25,340 nucleotides of DNA, taken from positions 1-25,340 of the forward strand of contig JBEKKV010000043.1 of assembly GCA_050010555.1 (NCBI GenBank), read 5' to 3'. A model generated the notes under the pieces. That model saw only the letters and a list, made by a program, of their open reading frames with translations, was not told the origin of the DNA and did no database searches. The stretch is from JALHUB01 sp050010555. GTDB taxonomy: Bacteria > Chloroflexota > Dehalococcoidia > DSTF01 > JALHUB01. Position numbers and translations under genes: made by a program. This document shows, piece after piece, positions 22,276-25,340 of the stretch (the stretch's first letter is position 1; the number at the start of each line of letters is the position of its first letter).

Positions 22276-22902
22276 CTATTCAGGGAGAGGCCTTAGCGCG
22301 AGCGTCTTCGGAGACGGGCTCCGAGGGCCAGCGTCGCGGCACCAAATATCGCTGCGAGGAAAGCTGCATAGAGCGCCCCGCTCGTCGACGATTCCAATCC
22401 CGAGCCCGTGGGCGGCATGATGATGGAACTCGGAGGAGCTCCGCCTGCGGACTTCGCAGCGACCTTTGAACAGGCCAAGGGTCACGATCCGCCCCTGACG
22501 ACTCGACAAATACGGCGGGTTCTCAAGCACCAGTCGCAGGTTACCCGTCTTGTCTGCATAGCCGACGTCTTCCGGTCTTAGCCTCTCTCTCGCTAGCGGT
22601 CCCCGAAATGGAGCCACAATGAACACCTTAGAACGGGGCCGGCCATTCAGCAGCGGGCGCAGGCCCCAGATGAGGCCTGGGATGTCCTTTGGCTCAAGTC
22701 GGGATTTGACCTCCATGATGAGGCAGGAGGTTCTGGAATCCGGGCTCGTGATCTGGACGACTGCATCCACGCAGGAGCGACCCAGCCGCTCTCCTTCCGA
22801 AACCTGAATCGCCCAGTCGCTCGGCAGGCGAGTTCGCAAGGCCTCGACCGCTATATTTGTGAGTTCTGTTTCAGAAATAGCTATGTTCCGCGTCCCGCGC
22901 AA
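22276..22902 (-). pseudogene. Frameshifted remnant of a PD-(D/E)xK-like, actinobacterial-type HTH protein
   Basis: The first ~160 residues look real: TELTNIAVEALRTRLPSDWA, a PD-(D/E)xK-like core (D in CVDAVVQI, then LIMEVKSRLEP), FIVAPFRGPLARERL and GYADKTGNLRLVLENPPYL. I recall related proteins continuing R-GADRDPW after this point and then carrying a winged helix. Here the open frame instead goes RQGRIVTLGLF, while another frame at 22449-22495 reads GADRDPWPVQRSLRS, which points to a frameshift near 22495. The winged-helix part is absent, and the last ~70 residues of the open frame look random. The start is uncertain: a TTG at 22902 has a TAATAT box just upstream and no Shine-Dalgarno. The recalled homologues need checking by search. 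Confidence 0.6.
22293..22472 (-). pseudogene. Orphan C-terminal tail of a surface-anchored protein
   Basis: In a different frame from the PD-(D/E)xK-like remnant, the minus strand encodes SAGGAPPSSIIMPPTGSG, then SSTSGALYAAFLAAIFGAAT and LALGARLRRRSR before a TAA stop. This is a Pro/Ser linker, a PPTGSG sorting-like motif, a membrane helix and a basic tail: the standard end of a sortase-type or stop-transfer surface protein. No 5' part of such a gene exists upstream, because the frame is closed by a TGA near 22483. It looks like a truncated tail left at a recombination junction. Confidence 0.5.
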
Positions 22903-22939
22903 CAGTGCATATTATGAAACACGAAAACGCAAGTCGCCT

Positions 22940-23383
22940 TCACTGGTCCCCTCTTGCCGAGTCGTCCTCCCATCTGCAAACGAACTCGCGAACCTGGGCA
23001 TCCTTTCCACCCGCCAACAAGCGCTCCAGGCTCGCTGCGGCCTGCGCCTGAAGACTTGGCAGCACGTGGCTGTAGGTATCCAACGTGATACCGACATTGG
23101 AATGGCCCAGTCTCTCGCTGACCACTTTGGGGTGGACGCCGCCCGGCAACATGAGGGTAGCGTGGGCATGTCTTAGGTCGTGGAAACGAAGGCCCATAAG
23201 CCCGCACGACTTGACGATCCGTCTCCAGGCCCGCCTGAGGTTGCTCGGATCCATAGGTGTCCCCAACGGAGCGGCGAACACTAACCCGCATTCTTGATAC
23301 GCCGCCCCAACGGTCAGCCTCTCCTCAACCTGGCCGCGGCGGTGCTCCCTCAAGGCCTGAACCGTTGGGGGCGTGAGTACCAC
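22940..23383 (-). pseudogene. Tyrosine recombinase, C-terminal catalytic half only
   Basis: The 147-residue open frame matches only the second half of a phage-type integrase. It begins VVLTPPTVQALREHRR, continues GLVFAAPLGTPMDPSNLRRA, and contains the catalytic box HDLRHAHATLML (Arg II), LGHSNVGITLDTYSHV (His and nucleophile Tyr), then a basic, acid-ended tail. The arm-binding domain, core-binding domain and Arg I are missing. In-frame codons continue upstream (QCRRA) without a start region. On its own it could not bind att sites normally. The missing half is present on the opposite strand at 23744-24481. Confidence 0.85.
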
Positions 23384-23487
23384 GGCGCGTCGGCACTGGT
23401 ATGCGGAGCCGGCCCGTTGGGTCAGGTGTGGCGGACGTCCGGTTCAACTGGGTGCTCGCTTTGGCTACCGGGGGAAGGTCGATAGTC

Positions 23488-23706
23488 TTGGATCCACGCG
23501 CGGGACACGGCGCAACGTCGATTGATTCCAGCTTCCTGCTGACAGTGCCCGAGGCGGCGCGACTGCTGCGTATCTGGCGCAACCTGACCTATGAACTGAT
23601 CCACCAGAAAGCGCTTCCTCACGTTCGCCTAGGGCGACGCATCTTGGTACCGCAGCAACGTCTGGAGAGCTGGGTCGAAGAAGAAGCAAAGCTCTTTGTC
23701 GGCTAA
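23488..23706 (+). CDS. Excisionase / helix-turn-helix DNA-binding protein
   Basis: About 72 residues forming a MerR-like excisionase (HTH_17) domain: SFLLTVPEAARLLRIWRNLT, YELIHQKALPHVRLGRRILV, PQQRLESWVEEEA. Such proteins help an integrase excise its element or act as small regulators. TTG at 23488-23490 has GGAAGG upstream and is my preferred start; the frame is also open from 23401. The usual recognition-helix sequence RISRN-x-xYE is here RIWRNLTYE. It lies 37 bases before the N-terminal integrase half on the same strand, the normal xis-int order, so these two are probably original neighbours. Confidence 0.75.
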   Translation: MDPRAGHGATSIDSSFLLTVPEAARLLRIWRNLTYELIHQKALPHVRLGRRILVPQQRLESWVEEEAKLFVG

Positions 23707-23743
23707 ACTCCTTGCTGTAGAACGTTTGGTCGGGAGGTGCTGA

Positions 23744-24481
23744 GTGCAGAGCCACATTCGCAAGCGCGGGAAAGGCTCTTGTGAGGTGGTCATCGACCTG
23801 GGCCGGGATCCCGCGACAGGCGAACGAAGACAAGTCTGGCGCTCCCTGAAGGGCACGAAGGGAGAGGCTGAGACGCTCTTGGTGCAACTGTTGCATCAGC
23901 GGGACATAGGCATCGATTCGCCGCCTGGCAGGATAACCTTGGGCGAATACTTGGAGGGTTGGCTGCAGCGCTACGCCAGAGCCAACCTGGCGCCAAAGAC
24001 GTTTCTTCAGTACAGCTGGGCCGTGCGGAGCCAACTGACGCCCTGCCTGGGCAGTATCAACTTGACCAAACTGCGCCCCCAACACATCCAGGCGTGGTAC
24101 TCTCGAGCTCTCCAGCGGGGGAGGGTCGAGGGCCGCGGTGGGCTCAGCTCGAAGACGGTGTTGCATATCCACCGCGTTCTCCGGGAGGCCCTGCAGCACG
24201 CGGTCCGCTGGCAGATGCTGTCCCGCAACCCGGCGGATGCGGTGGAGGACGTACGTCGGCTGCTTTCTGTAGCAGCTTCCACCACGCATGGCCCGCTGGT
24301 TTATACGGCGGTGATGACGGGCCTGAGGCGGGGAGATCTGCTGGGATTGTGCTGGCAGGATGTGGATCTGGACGCCGGCGTCATCCATGTGCGACAGACG
24401 GCCCAGTGGCTGCCCGGTCAGGGATCGAACTTCCGCTCTCCGAAACGAGACAGCGCCAAGCGACTGCCCGTCCCCTCAGCG
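23744..24481 (+). pseudogene. Tyrosine recombinase, N-terminal half only
   Basis: About 246 residues match the first half of a phage-type integrase. The arm-binding domain is IRKRGKGSCEVVIDLGRDP and onward; the core-binding domain is ITLGEYLEGWLQRYARANL to HRVLREALQHAVRWQMLSRN. The catalytic domain begins with Arg I in MTGLRRGDLLGLCWQDVDLD (R195) and stops around SPKRDSAKRLPVPSAA; the R-H-R-Y part is absent. Between NPADAVE and DVRRLL about 15-20 residues usual in the family seem deleted. The frame stays open and runs in phase into the next gene up to 24928, so automatic annotation may report a 394-residue chimera. GTG 23744 has GGGAGG upstream. Confidence 0.85.
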
Positions 24482-24511
24482 GCTCCTCCGATCCCTGCAA
24501 GAGGTGTTTCT

Positions 24512-24536
24512 TGGGGCCGCCCGTGGGGCGGCCCCA
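24512..24536. other. GC-rich hairpin after the truncated integrase
   Basis: An 11-bp perfect stem (24512-24522 with 24526-24536) has a 3-base loop. It lies about 30 bases beyond the last integrase-like codon and 93 before the next gene's start. No T-run follows. It could be a weak terminator or a structure left at the break in the integrase. Confidence 0.45.
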
Positions 24537-24628
24537 GAGTCTGCGCGCCTACTGAGGGTGCATCCGTGCCCGCAGCAGGCGGCATGGGCAACCGAGCATC
24601 GAGCCTTACGCGGAAAGGAGGAACGAAC

Positions 24629-24928
24629 GTGTCCAAACAAGACCGGTTCAAGGAGTACACCCGCTCTGTCTGGAGACAGAGCTACGAGGGCTACGAGCGC
24701 TGGCCCGCGGGTCGGCGCGACGCCGTCCGGTCTGCCGTCGATGCTCTCGACGTCGAGCTTCGCCGCTGTGCCAGCGAAGACGAGCTGCACGCCTGCTATT
24801 GGGAGTCGGGCGACTGGCCGGCAGAGATGCTGCGTAGGCATCTGCGGTCGGATCCGGGTCAGGAGGCACTGCTGGAACTGGAGGATGCAGCGTTCTGGCT
24901 GCGCTATCGGGAACTGGCGGAGAGCTAG
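24629..24928 (+). CDS. Small hypothetical protein preceding a UvrD-like helicase
   Basis: A 99-residue soluble, mostly helical acidic protein that I do not recognise. It begins MSKQDRFKEYTRSVWRQSYE and includes AVRSAVDALDVELRRCASED and ELHACYWESGDWPAEMLRRH. It has two cysteines and several Trp residues and no signal peptide or membrane segment. GTG 24629 is 7 bases after a very strong AAAGGAGG, which supports a separate gene even though the frame is continuous with the truncated integrase upstream. The stop is 2 bases before the helicase GTG, so the two genes are co-transcribed and probably functionally linked, for example as a helicase partner. Confidence 0.65.
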   Translation: MSKQDRFKEYTRSVWRQSYEGYERWPAGRRDAVRSAVDALDVELRRCASEDELHACYWESGDWPAEMLRRHLRSDPGQEALLELEDAAFWLRYRELAES

Positions 24929-24930
24929 CG

Positions 24931-25340
24931 GTGCTCGACCTATCACGGCTCAATCCGGAGCAGCGGGAGGCCGTGACCACCACCGAGGGACCGCTCCTGG
25001 TAGTGGCCGGCCCCGGCTCCGGCAAGACGGCGGTCATCGCCGCCCGCGTCGCCTACATTGTCGACCAGGGCCTCGCTACGGCGTCCCAGATACTGGCCGT
25101 GGCCTTCACCAACAAGGCCGGGCGCGAGCTGAAGCTTCGCCTGGCCTCGGTGCTGGGGGAGTCGGCCGGCGAGGTGTGGGCGGGCACCTTCCACGCCTTC
25201 GCCCTGAGCGTCCTGCGCCAGTGGGGCGGCCACTTCGGATTCGACCCCGACCATCTGTCGGTCTACGCTGACGAGGAGGACCGCCGCGCCGCCCTGAACC
25301 ACGCGCTCAGCGACCTCGGCCTCGAGCCCAAGGAGCAGCC
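24931..25340 (+). CDS. UvrD/PcrA-like superfamily 1 helicase, cut by the window edge
   Basis: The first ~136 residues of an SF1A DNA helicase. The Q-motif is LNPEQREAVTT, Walker A is AGPGSGKTAVIAAR, motif Ia is ILAVAFTNKAGRELKLRL, and motif Ic has VWAGTFHAFALSVLRQWGGH. This helicase would unwind DNA in a 3'-to-5' direction during repair or replication; the family also supplies helicases of defence systems, so the role depends on the missing part. GTG 24931 follows the upstream stop by 2 bases. The frame is open to the end of the window. Confidence 0.9.
   Translation, partial: MLDLSRLNPEQREAVTTTEGPLLVVAGPGSGKTAVIAARVAYIVDQGLATASQILAVAFTNKAGRELKLRLASVLGESAGEVWAGTFHAFALSVLRQWGGHFGFDPDHLSVYADEEDRRAALNHALSDLGLEPKEQ

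Noticed and set aside
22903..24640. Search for att direct repeats flanking the integrase region
   Set aside because: By eye I found no convincing pair of identical repeats, and no tRNA adjoins the integrase, so no attachment site is called.
24360..25271. Plus-strand frame of 303 codons spanning the integrase end, small gene and helicase start
   Set aside because: Out-of-frame with clearly coding helicase motifs and a well-placed small gene; Arg/Gly-rich shadow.

Overview
The window is GC-rich bacterial chromosome with mostly tightly packed genes. Its gene content suggests a monoderm-like, uncultured lineage, most plausibly Chloroflexota (Dehalococcoidia-like). The reasons are a cohesin-type surface protein with a Thr/Ala/Pro stalk, SIMPL and DUF4349 lipoproteins, HlyD adaptors with Chloroflexota-style 33-residue coiled-coil modules, and no outer-membrane genes. 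This placement is an inference; there is no rRNA to test it.

Core part (1-20.6 kb). A truncated glycosyltransferase occupies the left edge. Next on the minus strand come lepB (signal peptidase I) and pyrE, overlapping by 2 nt, then tRNA-Lys(TTT) and a small membrane-anchored hypothetical protein. Divergent from lepB is a four-gene operon: ECF sigma factor, zinc-finger anti-sigma factor, SIMPL lipoprotein and DUF4349 lipoprotein. It looks like a self-contained envelope-sensing unit. A 13-bp hairpin separates it from a convergent thiamine-diphosphate enzyme with an unusual N-terminus. Divergent from that enzyme is a MacAB-like export operon (long coiled-coil adaptor, ATPase, permease). Two MarR-family regulators follow, divergent from each other; one is paired with an alpha/beta hydrolase. 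Then come the cohesin-domain surface protein, acetyl-CoA synthetase with a strong terminator, a HAD phosphatase coupled to a homocysteine S-methyltransferase-like protein that seems to lack a canonical start codon, and a convergent coiled-coil protein of unknown function.

Accessory part (20.8-24.9 kb). This region looks mobile and decayed. It holds an AlbA_2 (Schlafen-like) domain protein, a ribbon-helix-helix regulator with a 10-bp palindrome on its own -10 box, and a frameshifted PD-(D/E)xK-like gene running into the tail of a lost surface protein. It also holds two complementary halves of a tyrosine recombinase in opposite orientations, with an excisionase beside the N-terminal half. On paper, inverting the roughly 1.1-kb segment between the halves would bring them head to tail behind xis.

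The right edge enters a UvrD-like helicase preceded by a small, apparently co-transcribed unknown gene. Several starts are non-ATG: TTG for pyrE, CTG for the sigma factor, possibly ATC for the methyltransferase, and GTG for many others. All functions are read from sequence motifs by eye; no database search was run.
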